Positions 1-8,021 of a stretch of DNA of 64,000 nucleotides are shown in pieces. The translations under genes and the position numbers were made by a program. The stretch's first letter is position 1. Every line of letters begins with the position of its first letter. The stretch is from assembly GCA_963747595.1 (NCBI GenBank), contig CAVVFO010000002.1, positions 248,001 through 312,000 of the forward strand, read 5' to 3'. The DNA comes from Oleiagrimonas sp963747595. GTDB lineage: Bacteria; Pseudomonadota; Gammaproteobacteria; Xanthomonadales; Rhodanobacteraceae. The notes beneath the pieces were generated by a model. That model saw only the letters and a list, made by a program, of their open reading frames with translations. It searched no databases and was not told where the DNA came from.

Positions 1-869
1 ATGCGCGTACGGTCGGGGTGCGGCGGCAATGCGGTACCGCCCAGCAGCTGGTAACCGGACGCATCGCGCTGCGCGTTGGCCTGGTATTCAGCATCCAGTT
101 TCAAGGTGGCGGCCGGCGTGATTTTCCAGTCGGCGGCCAGCGAATAGAAGTTGCGTCGGCCGTCGGCATGCTGCACGTAGGAATGGGTGCGCTCGTAGGC
201 GGCATTGAAACGCAGGCCGAAGGTCGGCGTCAGCCAGCCGCCGAGGTCCGTTGTGCCGTAGCGCGAGCCGTGGCTGTCGGTGCCGAGGGTGACCGTATGT
301 ACGTCGGCCGGTCGCTTGCTGACGTAGTTGATCAGCCCCGCCGGCGCCACCACGCCGGCCTGCAGTCCGGCCAGACCCTTGAGGATTTCCACGCGCTGCT
401 TGTTCTCCAGCGCCACCCGCTGCGCGCCGACGATGGGCAGGTTGTCCAGGCGGAAGCCGGTGGCCGGGTCCAGGATATAGCCGCGGATGGTGACATCCTG
501 GTAGTAGCCGACCGGCGCGTAGTCGTCGCCCAGGGAGGCATCACCGTAGGCCAGTTCGCTCAGGCTGCGCGGCTGGCGATCGTCGAGTTCCGCACGGGTG
601 ATGACGGTGATCGCGGCAGGCGTGTCCTTGATGGGCGCGAGGCCGAAGCCGCCCACCGATGCATGTTCGGCACGGTAGCCATCGGCGACGCTGCTCTGCA
701 CGTGGACAGTCCCGAGCGGGGTGACCTGCTGCGATGCGGCCTGCGTGTCCTGCGTGTGCGGGTGCCGCTGCGTGTCGGGCGATGTCTCTGCGGCGTGCAG
801 CGGGTTCAGCGCAGCGGCCAGAATCAGAGCGCATGGTGCAAGCAATGGAAGGTGTCGGTTAGAAGCCAT
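1..869 (-). CDS. TonB-dependent outer-membrane receptor, N-terminal part (cut by window edge)
   Basis: Reading the minus strand from the ATG at 869 gives an open frame that runs off the window edge. It has a signal peptide (hydrophobic LILAAALNPLHA, likely cleavage near residue 27), then a TonB plug domain with DTPAAITVITRAELDD and later VTIRGYILDPATGFRLDNLP and the start of the barrel (about residue 190 on). The layout resembles FhuA/FcuA-type siderophore receptors, which bind a ligand at the outer membrane and import it using TonB-ExbBD energy. A TPP riboswitch sits in its leader, so the ligand is more likely thiamine or a precursor than an iron chelate. Receptor family is clear from sequence; substrate is inferred from the riboswitch only. 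The C-terminal barrel is outside the window. Confidence 0.9.
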   Translation of the reverse strand, partial: MASNRHLPLLAPCALILAAALNPLHAAETSPDTQRHPHTQDTQAASQQVTPLGTVHVQSSVADGYRAEHASVGGFGLAPIKDTPAAITVITRAELDDRQPRSLSELAYGDASLGDDYAPVGYYQDVTIRGYILDPATGFRLDNLPIVGAQRVALENKQRVEILKGLAGLQAGVVAPAGLINYVSKRPADVHTVTLGTDSHGSRYGTTDLGGWLTPTFGLRFNAAYERTHSYVQHADGRRNFYSLAADWKITPAATLKLDAEYQANAQRDASGYQLLGGTALPPHPDRTR

Positions 870-913
870 CGTCTTGTCGTCCTGTGGAATGCAGACGAAG
901 CGACGGCGCTGCG

Positions 914-936
914 GCGCATTCGGGGTACGAATGCGC
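914..936 (-). promoter_or_regulatory. Hairpin between TPP aptamer and receptor start (expression platform candidate)
   Basis: Perfect 9-bp inverted repeat GCGCATTCG / CGAATGCGC with a 5-nt loop, between the riboswitch aptamer and the receptor ATG at 869. There is no T-tract, so if it is the switch it would act on ribosome access rather than by intrinsic termination. Inferred role. Confidence 0.5.
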
Positions 937-948
937 GGCGCTGTGGCA

Positions 949-1026
949 AAGCTCCCTACGCCGGTGCAAACCGGATCAGGTTCCAAGGGTCTGTCTCAGC
1001 CCGGCATGTGCCGGGCACCCCCGCTT
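949..1026 (-). promoter_or_regulatory. TPP (THI-box) riboswitch
   Basis: On the minus strand the THI-box core is readable in order: GGGGGTGCC, GGCTGAGACAGACCC, then GGAACCTGATCCGG, then ACCGGCGTAGGGAGC. The flanks AAGC and GCTT can form P1. CTGAGA and ACCTGATC are hallmark conserved elements of this aptamer. It lies 80 bases upstream of the receptor at 869 and in the same orientation, so thiamine pyrophosphate should repress receptor expression. The aptamer assignment is firm; the mechanism (translation or termination) is not decided by the sequence. Confidence 0.93.
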
Positions 1027-1076
1027 CGGTGACGCGCATTCAACCACGAATCCAGCCGATTGCCAAAGCAGGCGTG

Positions 1077-2241
1077 TCAGGCGTGTTCGCGGATGGCAGC
1101 CAGCAGTGCGCGTCCCGGCGCAGTGCTGAACCAGGTGGCATGACCGCACAGGAAGGTGTTCCAGGCGACCTCGGCGTGCGCCTGCGAGCCGGTGGCACGC
1201 AGGAAATATTCCACTTCCGATACGGCGAAATCCACATGCACGCGCGGCAGAAGATCGGCCACCAGCTGCACCTGGGTGGCATCAAATGGCCGACGTTGCC
1301 GGTAGCCGTCGATCAAAGCACAGGCAACATCCGCGTGGGCAGCGTCGTGACCCTTGTCCAGCGCCAGCCATTCGATGGCGTTGCGCTCGATGGCAGTGGC
1401 CAGGTCGAACGTGGCGCAGGTGGGCGAGGCCAGTCCGAAATCCAGCACGGCGGTCACTTCGGCATGCATCCCGGGTTCGCTCCAGAACAGGTTGGACAGG
1501 TGCCAGTCGTTATGGGTCCACAAACGCGGTTGGCGCTCGATGGCGGCGGCAAGGGCGGGCAACGGATCCAGCGCTGCGGTCAGTTCGCGCCGCCAGTCGC
1601 GCCGGAGCAACCAGTCGTGCAGTGCCGGTCGCCGGGGGAGTTGCCGTGCCAGGGCATCGGCGGTGTCGTCTGCCGTGGCCAGCTCCGCACGTGTGACCAG
1701 CATGTGGGTACTGCGTTGCGGGGCGTCGTAGCCGGCCGCGGCACGATGCACATCGCCCAGCGCGCGCCCGGCCGCCTGGGCATGAGCGGTGTGTTGCGGC
1801 GGCGTCCATGACATCGCGTCGCGATACAAGTCCTTGCCGAGAGCCGGCGCATGGACTTCATAAACCCAGTCCCCACGCACATGCGCACTGCTGCCGGCGT
1901 CGTCGTCGCAGATCTCCGGTACCGGGCAGCCAGCGCGTTGCAGATGCCGCATGAAGGCATGCTCTTCGCGCAGCGTCTGCGGTGTACGCACACTCAGATG
2001 GTGGCGCTTGACGAACACGTCGCCGGCGGCGGTTTTCACGCGGGCCGCGGCAGATAACGGGCGCGGGCTGTGCCAGCGGATGTCGACACCGAATCCGCTG
2101 TGCGGATAGTGCGCCAGCACGGCGGAAATCTCCGCACATGTCAGCGGTGGCCAGTCCGGTGGCATGGTCTGGGCGCCCAGACCATGTACACGGTGTGGAG
2201 CGTGATCGGAGGTGTGGTCAGGAGGCTTTGGGATGGCGGTC
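1077..2241 (-). CDS. APH/choline-kinase-fold phosphotransferase
   Basis: About 387 residues. It has the Brenner motif HNDWHLSNLFW (catalytic Asp) followed by LDFG (metal-binding Asp), the signature of the aminoglycoside phosphotransferase/choline kinase fold. The N-terminal half has a kinase-like lobe with VFVKRHH (ATP-contacting Lys). An upstream TTG at 2255 is also in frame; the ATG at 2241 and an internal ATG at MPPDWPPL are both possible starts. Substrate is unknown. The gene lies about 50 bases upstream of a TPP riboswitch on the same strand, and thiamine kinase ThiK belongs to this fold, so a thiamine-related role is a reasonable but unproven guess. It is not a convincing antibiotic-resistance gene. 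Confidence 0.75.
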
Positions 2242-2379
2242 ATGATGGTGGACAAGGCGATAAGCGTGCATTGTCGGCCATTCCGGCCGGCATGTCAGAG
2301 GAGACCGGCATGGGCGACTTTCGTCCTGCGGCGTCATCGCGTCTAATGCATCTTTTGTCCTGACCGAAACGGATGCTGC

Positions 2380-3279
2380 ATGGGCGCTCTGTTGTTGTTG
2401 CTGGTTTGTGTGGTGCTGGGTGCGCTGGTGGCGCGTTTCGCGCGGACGCCAGATGGGCTGGTCCCCAGCCTGAACTGGTGGGTGCTCAACGTGGCACTGC
2501 CGGCGCTGGTGCTGGCATTGATCCCGTCGCTGCATTTCCGCAGCCAGTTGTGGTTTCTGGTGGCCGTGATGTGGCTGACGTTCGGAGGCGCGTGGCTGCT
2601 GATCGCGGGCGTCGGTCGCTGGCGTGGCTGGTCCAGGGGACGCATCGGTGCGCTGGTGCTGGTGAGCGCACTGGGCAATACATCGTTCATGGGATATCCG
2701 CTGATCCACGCGCTGTATGGCGATCAGGGACTGCAACTGGCAGTGGTGGCGGATCAGCTGGGCAGTTTCGTCCTGCTGACATCGCTGGGTATCGTGGTGG
2801 CCTCGATATACGCCGGACGTGCACCTGGCGCCCGCGGCATCGTGCGCAACATTTTCACGTTTCCCGCCTTTCTGGCGCTGTTGCTTGGCGTCCTGGTGAA
2901 CATGCTCGGCGGCTGGCCGGGCTGGATGGACAAGGTGCTGCTGCCCATCGGGCATACGCTGACGCCGCTGGCACTGTTTTCGGTGGGCCTGCAATTGCAG
3001 CTGCGGCTGGCGCGGCACCAGGTGGGACCGACGCTGCTGGGGCTGAGCTGGAAGCTGCTTCTGGCACCGCTGTTGTGCTGGGTGCTGGCCATGATCTGCG
3101 GCGTACACGGATTGGTGATGCGCGTCGGCGTGCTGCAGGCGGCGATGGCGCCGATGGTCTCCGGGGCGATTCTGGCGGATGACTATGGTCTGGAACCGGA
3201 GCTGTCCAATACGGTGCTGGGAATCGGCATTTTGCTCTCGCTGGCGACCGTGCCCCTGGCCAATCTCCTTCTGGGGTGA
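2380..3279 (+). CDS. AEC family permease
   Basis: 299 residues, almost entirely hydrophobic with about ten predicted membrane segments in two five-helix halves and a charged central part (RAPGARGIVRN). The pattern LGNTSFMGYPLI in the first half and LQAAMAPMVSGAILADDY in the second is typical of the auxin efflux carrier/malonate-type permease family. These are inner-membrane transporters of organic anions; the substrate cannot be read from sequence. Start ATG at 2380. The upstream kinase and riboswitch genes diverge from it, so a shared function is possible but not shown. Confidence 0.82.
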   Translation: MGALLLLLVCVVLGALVARFARTPDGLVPSLNWWVLNVALPALVLALIPSLHFRSQLWFLVAVMWLTFGGAWLLIAGVGRWRGWSRGRIGALVLVSALGNTSFMGYPLIHALYGDQGLQLAVVADQLGSFVLLTSLGIVVASIYAGRAPGARGIVRNIFTFPAFLALLLGVLVNMLGGWPGWMDKVLLPIGHTLTPLALFSVGLQLQLRLARHQVGPTLLGLSWKLLLAPLLCWVLAMICGVHGLVMRVGVLQAAMAPMVSGAILADDYGLEPELSNTVLGIGILLSLATVPLANLLLG

Positions 3280-3390
3280 CGACTGTGGACAAGCGACACC
3301 GAATCATCCGGCGGCGGGTCCCGCACGGCTGGGATGCAACATGATATCGAGGGCTTCGGCTTCTTTCGCAGCTGCGGCATACTTCTGTGC

Positions 3391-3798
3391 ATGACCGTAG
3401 TGCATGCACAGACAGCCGAAAGCGTGCGGGCCGACGTGTGGCTGTGGGCCGCACGCTTCTTCAAGACCCGACGCCTGTGCCGCGAGGCCATCGACGGCGG
3501 CAAGGTGGTGCTGAACGGCGCCCATTGCAAACCGGCCAAGGCCGTGAAAGTGGGGGATATGCTGCGCATCACGCGCGGCGTCGAACGTTTCGAGATCGCG
3601 GTGCTGGGACTGGCCGACCGCCGCGGCCCCGCCAGTGTGGCGCAGGCGCTGTATCAAGAAACCGACGCCAGCAAATCGGCGCGTGAGTCCGAGCGTGACG
3701 CACGGCGCCTCAGCGCCATGACCACGCCCATGCCGCAGCGCCGCCCCGGCAAACAGGACCGGCGGCGCCTGCGCGCGTTCAAGGAACGCGGCGAGTAA
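3391..3798 (+). CDS. hslR: Heat-shock protein 15, S4-domain RNA-binding protein
   Basis: About 135 residues from the ATG at 3391; an in-frame ATG at 3334 would add 19 unlikely residues. The S4 domain is clear: VRADVWLWAARFFKTRRLC, then EAIDGGKVVLNG and KAVKVGDMLRI. A basic tail (RRPGKQDRRRLRAFKERGE) follows. In E. coli Hsp15 binds 50S subunits carrying a stranded nascent chain with peptidyl-tRNA and helps free them. Length and architecture match the family. Downstream begins a decayed mobile region. Confidence 0.88.
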   Translation: MTVVHAQTAESVRADVWLWAARFFKTRRLCREAIDGGKVVLNGAHCKPAKAVKVGDMLRITRGVERFEIAVLGLADRRGPASVAQALYQETDASKSARESERDARRLSAMTTPMPQRRPGKQDRRRLRAFKERGE

Positions 3799-3927
3799 CC
3801 GGGTAGGCCGGAGTTGAGCACGGCAAAGCCCGACACACGAGCTGTCATGTTTGCGCAGACGTCGGACTTCGCTGCGCTCAGCGTGACCGAAGGAAATGCC
3901 CGTAACGCCGGCCTGCGTTCTGGTTCG

Positions 3928-4089
3928 CTACGCGTCGCTGGAAAGATGTGCCAGCACTGCGCGGAAGCTGTCCAGGCCTGCCTCCAGATTCTGGATGATG
4001 TCCTCGGCCAGCTCGTCCGGTTCGGGCAGGTTGTCCAGATCGGTCAGGCTCTGATCGCGCAGCCAGAAGATGTCCAGTCTCCTGCTTGC
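3928..4089 (-). pseudogene. Remnant of type I restriction-modification M subunit (HsdM C-terminus)
   Basis: Only the end of the protein survives: LDIFWLRDQSLTDLDNLPEP followed by an acidic helix (ELAEDIIQNLEAGLDSFRAVL) and a stop. This tail is characteristic of HsdM-type N6-adenine methyltransferases. No catalytic NPPF motif or SAM-binding region is present anywhere nearby. The residues upstream of about 4089 no longer match. It begins just 12 bases after the vapC stop, marking a recombination junction. Confidence 0.7.
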
Positions 4090-4100
4090 CTTCTCCGGAA

Positions 4101-4470
4101 TCAATCCCCCATCCAGGCCAGCTGCGCCGATTGGGCGATCACTCGCAGGCGCTTGTCGCGCGTCCACAATTGCGCCGTGTCGGTCAGCCGCGTTGCGGCC
4201 AGCAGATGTGCATCCACGTAGCCGATGCCGCGCCCCATCAGCGTGTGGCGCTCGATGCAGAACAAGACCTCGTCGTTGCCGGCCACGGTGGCCTGCGGCA
4301 GGCCACCCAGCAGATCAAGCACCTGCTGCCGAGGCCTTGAGGTTGCCGCAGGCCAGCTCGCCGTGCACAAACGGGTGCATCAGCACCGCGGTGTCATTCA
4401 GCAGTGCGATCAGAGCATCGTCGCCATGCCGCAAGTGATCAATCCAGACAGAGGTATCGACCAGAATCAT
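4101..4470 (-). pseudogene. vapC: PIN-domain toxin vapC, broken by a single-base frameshift
   Basis: The N-terminal half starts at the ATG at 4470: MILVDTSVWIDHLRHGDDAL... FVHGELACGNLK, carrying the first PIN Asp and the Glu of GELA. After NLK the frame hits an early stop, while RQQVLDLLGGLPQA continues in another frame through GYVDAHLLAATRLT (third acidic residue) and LWTRDKRLR (fourth) to a stop at 4101. NLK and RQQVL are separated by four bases instead of three, so one extra base near 4335-4342 explains it. PIN toxins are Mg-dependent RNases. The full set of acidic residues is present across both frames, so the break may be recent or a sequencing error. Confidence 0.85.
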
Positions 4471-4480
4471 GCGGGTGCGG

Positions 4481-4690
4481 TCACGCCACGTCGGAGCGCC
4501 GGCGGGGCGCATCCTCGAGATGTGGCTGCGAGCCGCCCAGCCGCGCCAGGCGGCGCGCGCTTTCCCGCTCGATCAGGGCGTGCAGTGCTTCGCGCACCAG
4601 CGCAGGACGTTCCTTCAGGCCGCTGATCTGTCGGGCCTGGTCGAGCAGCTTGTCATCCAGGGTCAGAGTGGTGCGCGTGTCCAGCCTCAT
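4481..4690 (-). CDS. vapB: VapB-type antitoxin
   Basis: 69 residues from the ATG at 4690 (two ATGs at 4708 and 4711 are in frame). The sequence RTTLTLDDKLLDQARQISGL is a ribbon-helix-helix DNA-binding start, followed by VREALHALIERESARRLARL and an Arg-rich tail that normally wraps the toxin. It ends 10 bases before the vapC ATG on the same strand, the normal antitoxin-first arrangement. The antitoxin frame is intact although its toxin is frameshifted. An AT-rich palindromic stretch (GATGTAAAACATGATGCATC region) overlaps its start and is a plausible autorepression operator. Confidence 0.82.
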   Translation of the reverse strand: MRLDTRTTLTLDDKLLDQARQISGLKERPALVREALHALIERESARRLARLGGSQPHLEDAPRRRSDVA

Positions 4691-4772
4691 CGCGATTTGC
4701 AGATGCATCATGTTTTACATCTTTTGACGCAAAAAATGTTGCATCGGTGCCGGCCAAGTGCAGCATCACACG

Positions 4773-4937
4773 TCACGCATCGGCGCGCTTCCGCTTTCTG
4801 GTGTCTTTGGCTCGCGCCGACTTTTCGGCCCGGATGCGCTCCAGCAGCACCGCGGCCGGTTCGTCGTCGAGGTCTTGCGGCACCAGTTGGCCGGAGAAGG
4901 CTTTCTTGAGGATGGATTTGGGGAGGGATTCGGATTT
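4773..4937 (-). pseudogene. Remnant of type I restriction specificity subunit (HsdS C-terminus)
   Basis: The minus strand reads LPKSILKKAFSGQLVPQD, DDEPAAVLLERIRAEKSARA and a Lys/Arg-rich end before a stop. This is the highly characteristic tail of HsdS target-recognition subunits. The rest of HsdS (two target-recognition domains) is missing; upstream the frame runs into an IS4-like transposase tail whose stop codon overlaps the first ATG here. It is therefore a scar, not a functional gene. Confidence 0.75.
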
Positions 4938-4975
4938 GGTGATCTCCGTATTGACCCTGAGGTTTCCCCACGTTT

Positions 4976-5254
4976 TCATGCTGGCACACCAAGCTGATCG
5001 AGCAGCGAAGGTGGCGGATGACGCAGCGGCTCAGTGAGTTGATCCCGCGGGATGCGTCTCCATCGTCGCACCAGTGCTTCGCGGCCCAATCGCATCACCG
5101 AGTACAGCCGGCGTTTGGACCGGCGTGGATTCGGCCATTGATCAATGCCGCTGGCCTCACATGGCAGCCCCACCAGCCACGTGGTGAACGCAGCCAAGGT
5201 ACTGAGCAGCAAAAGCACCTCGATGCGCGTTCCAATGCGCGTGAGGCTATGGCC
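4976..5254 (-). pseudogene. Remnant of IS4-type transposase (C-terminus)
   Basis: Translation reads GHSLTRIGTRIEVLLLLSTL, AAFTTWLVGLPCEASGIDQW, then NPRRSKRRLYSVMRLGREAL and VRRW. The pattern (SLTR.G.RIEVLLL..LA.F..WL.G followed by a basic RR..SV..LG stretch) is the C-terminal part of IS4-family DDE transposases. An in-frame TGA precedes GHSL, and the DDE catalytic core is absent. No terminal inverted repeats or target duplication could be identified. Together with the HsdS/HsdM scars it shows past insertion and deletion between hslR and mutS. Confidence 0.6.
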
Positions 5255-5315
5255 GTCTCAGAACGCCGGTCTAACTTTTCACAAGCTCTGAGCGCAGCGA
5301 TGCACCGAGCTACAC

Positions 5316-7898
5316 CTACGGTTGCGGTGTCCCGTGGGACGTGTCCTTGAGTCGGTATAGCGCGTCCAGTGCCTGCCGCGGGGTGAGGTCGTCCGGGTTG
5401 ATGTCGGCCAGCTCTTTTTCCACGGCCGATGGCGCAGATGGTGCAAACAGACCCATTTGTGGCGAGTTGGCATGGGCGGCCGTGGTGTCTGCAGGCGGTG
5501 GTTTGGCGAGGGTGCCTTCTTCCAGTGTGGCCAGGATGCGCCGGGCCTGGTCGATGACCGATTTCGGCAGGCCGGCGAGGCTGGCGACCTGCAGGCCGAA
5601 GCTGCGGTTGGCGGCGCCGTCCTTGACCGCGTGCAGGAAGACCAGCTTGTCGCCCTGATTCTTATCGTGAATTTCGACGGCGTCCAGGTGTACGTTGGTG
5701 ACGCCGTCGAGTTCGGATGCCAGTTCCGTCAGCTCGAAGTAATGCGTGGCGAAGAGGGTGAACGCGCGGCTGTCGGCGGCCAGATATTCGGCGCTGGCGC
5801 GGGCCAGGGCCAGGCCGTCGTAGGTGGATGTACCGCGTCCGACTTCATCCATCAGCACCAGGCTTTTGGCAGTGGCGTTGTGCAGGATGTTGGCGGTTTC
5901 GGTCATCTCCACCATGAAGGTGGACTGGCCGCGCGAGAGGTCGTCGCCGGCGCCGATGCGGGTGAAGATGCGATCGATGGGCCCGATGCGCGCGGCCGTG
6001 GCCGGCACGTAGCTGCCGATGTGTGCCAGCAGCACGATCAGCGCGTTCTGGCGCATGTAGGTGGACTTGCCGCCCATGTTGGGGCCGGTGATGACCAGCA
6101 TGCGGCGGTTGTCGTCGAGGTTCAGATCGTTGGGTTCGAATGGCTCGTCGCGTACTTTCTCGACGACCGGATGACGGCCGCGTTCGATGACGATGCCGGG
6201 TGACTCGCCCAGCTCCGGTGCGCGCCAGTCCAGCAGGTCGGCGCGTTCGGCCAGGTTGGCCAGCACGTCCAGTTCGGCCAGCGCGGCGGCGGCCTGCTTC
6301 AGCGGTTCCAGGTGCTCGGTGAGGTTGTCGATGAGTTGTTCGTACAGGGCGCGTTCGCGCATCAGCGAGCGCTCACGGGCCGAAAGCACCTTGTCCTCGA
6401 AGGTCTTCAGCTCTTCGGTGATGTAGCGCTCGGCGTTCTTGGTGGTCTGGCGGCGGGTGTAGTAGGTGGGCACCTTGTCCGCGTGGGCCTTGCCGAGCTC
6501 GATGTAATAGCCGTGCACGCGGTTGTAGCCGACTTTCAGCGCCGGCACGCCGATGGCGGCGCGTTCGCGTTCCTCCAGTTCCACCAGGAACTGGTCGGCG
6601 TGCGTGGACAGGCGGCGCAGTTCGTCCAGCTCGGCATCGAAGCCGTCGGCGATGACGCCGCCATCGCGGGTCAGCACCGGCGGGCGTTCGACGATGGCGC
6701 GGGTCAGCAGGTCTGCGGTGCCGGCGTGATCGCCGATGCGCTCCACGAGCGCGTGCATCAGCGGACTATCCAATCCTGCGACAACGTTTCTCAAGTCGGG
6801 CGTTGCAGCCAGCCCATCGCGCAACGTGGACAGGTCCCGTGGTCGTGCCGAGCGCAGGGCGACACGGCTGAGGATGCGCTCCAGGTCGCCGATGGCACGC
6901 AGCTGCTCGCGCAGGGCGTCACGATGACCGCTGTCGATCAGCGTGCCGATCGCCTGATGGCGGCGGCGCAGCGTGTCCTGATCGCGCAGCGGACGGTGCA
7001 GCCAGCGCCGCAGCAATCGCGCGCCCATCGGGGTCACTGTTTCGTCCAGCACCCCCAGCAGAGTGTGTTCGCTGCGCCCGCCGGGATGCGTGTCCAGCTC
7101 CAGGTTGCGGCGCGTGGCGGCGTCCATGGCGATGGTCTCGCTGGCGTTTTCCGCAGCCAGACCGGTCATGTGCGGCAGGGCACTTTTCTGCGTTTCCTCG
7201 ACGTAGGCCAGCAGGCAGCCGGCGGCGCCGATGGCCCGCGACAGGGTCTCCACACCGAAACCGGAAAGGTCGCGGGTGCCGAAGAAGCGATTGAGCTCGC
7301 GGCGCGCGGCATCGGCATCGAAATGCCACGGTGGGCGGCGGCGCAGGCCGGGCAGGGTGGTGACGCAGCGCGGCTGCGCGTCATCGATGCCGTCGGCGAT
7401 GAGGGTTTCGGCCGGCGCCAGTCGTGCCAGTTCCGCGGCCAGAGCTTCGTCGTCACGAACTTCGGTCAGGAGAAAGCGCCCTGCGGCAAGGTCGGCCCAC
7501 GCGAGGCCGTAGCCGTGCCTGTCACCACTGATTGCCAGCAGCAGATTGTCGCGCCGTTCTTCCAGCAGGGCTTCGTCGGTGACGGTGCCTGGGGTGACGA
7601 TGCGCACCACCTTGCGCTCCACCGGCCCCTTGCTGGTGGCCGGGTCGCCGATCTGCTCGCAGATGGCCACCGAGCGGCCCTGGCGCACCAGCCGCGCCAG
7701 ATAATTTTCCGCAGCGTGATGCGGCACGCCGGCCATGGGAATGGGCTGGCCCGCGGACTGGCCGCGCTGGGTCAGGGTGATGTCCAGCAGCCGCGCCGCC
7801 TCGCGCGCATCGTCGTAGAACAGCTCGTAGAAATCACCCATGCGGAAGAACAGCAGCACGTCCGGGTGCTCGGCCTTGGCGGCCAGATACTGGCGCAT
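5316..7898 (-). CDS. mutS: DNA mismatch repair ATPase MutS
   Basis: 860 residues, normal for bacterial MutS. The mismatch-reading Phe-X-Glu is in FRMGDFYELF near the N-terminus. The connector, lever and clamp domains follow, and the ABC ATPase carries Walker A GPNMGGKST around residue 610 and DEVGRGTSTYDG. MutS dimers bind mismatches and recruit MutL to start repair. The start at 7898 (MRQYLAAKAEHPD) is a few residues shorter than many homologues; no upstream start codon was found before an in-frame stop. A decayed mobile island begins 60 bases after its stop. Confidence 0.97.
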   Translation of the reverse strand: MRQYLAAKAEHPDVLLFFRMGDFYELFYDDAREAARLLDITLTQRGQSAGQPIPMAGVPHHAAENYLARLVRQGRSVAICEQIGDPATSKGPVERKVVRIVTPGTVTDEALLEERRDNLLLAISGDRHGYGLAWADLAAGRFLLTEVRDDEALAAELARLAPAETLIADGIDDAQPRCVTTLPGLRRRPPWHFDADAARRELNRFFGTRDLSGFGVETLSRAIGAAGCLLAYVEETQKSALPHMTGLAAENASETIAMDAATRRNLELDTHPGGRSEHTLLGVLDETVTPMGARLLRRWLHRPLRDQDTLRRRHQAIGTLIDSGHRDALREQLRAIGDLERILSRVALRSARPRDLSTLRDGLAATPDLRNVVAGLDSPLMHALVERIGDHAGTADLLTRAIVERPPVLTRDGGVIADGFDAELDELRRLSTHADQFLVELEERERAAIGVPALKVGYNRVHGYYIELGKAHADKVPTYYTRRQTTKNAERYITEELKTFEDKVLSARERSLMRERALYEQLIDNLTEHLEPLKQAAAALAELDVLANLAERADLLDWRAPELGESPGIVIERGRHPVVEKVRDEPFEPNDLNLDDNRRMLVITGPNMGGKSTYMRQNALIVLLAHIGSYVPATAARIGPIDRIFTRIGAGDDLSRGQSTFMVEMTETANILHNATAKSLVLMDEVGRGTSTYDGLALARASAEYLAADSRAFTLFATHYFELTELASELDGVTNVHLDAVEIHDKNQGDKLVFLHAVKDGAANRSFGLQVASLAGLPKSVIDQARRILATLEEGTLAKPPPADTTAAHANSPQMGLFAPSAPSAVEKELADINPDDLTPRQALDALYRLKDTSHGTPQP

Positions 7899-8021
7899 CA
7901 GCGGGCGTGTGTTGTTGCGTGTCGATGGTGCACCTTCGGCCGGACGAACGGGCCGACAAGTCTAATGGCGGCGTTGCCGTGCTGGGTAGGGAAAAACGGC
8001 GAAGGTGCGTGCCGGCGTTCG

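Noticed and set aside
18..1811. Long plus-strand open frame across the receptor, riboswitch and kinase region
   Set aside because: Antisense shadow in GC-rich DNA; the minus strand has a receptor with signal peptide and plug motifs, a riboswitch and a kinase with catalytic motifs.
1077..2241. Aminoglycoside resistance gene
   Set aside because: Only the fold matches; many housekeeping kinases share the Brenner motif, and the context points to metabolism.
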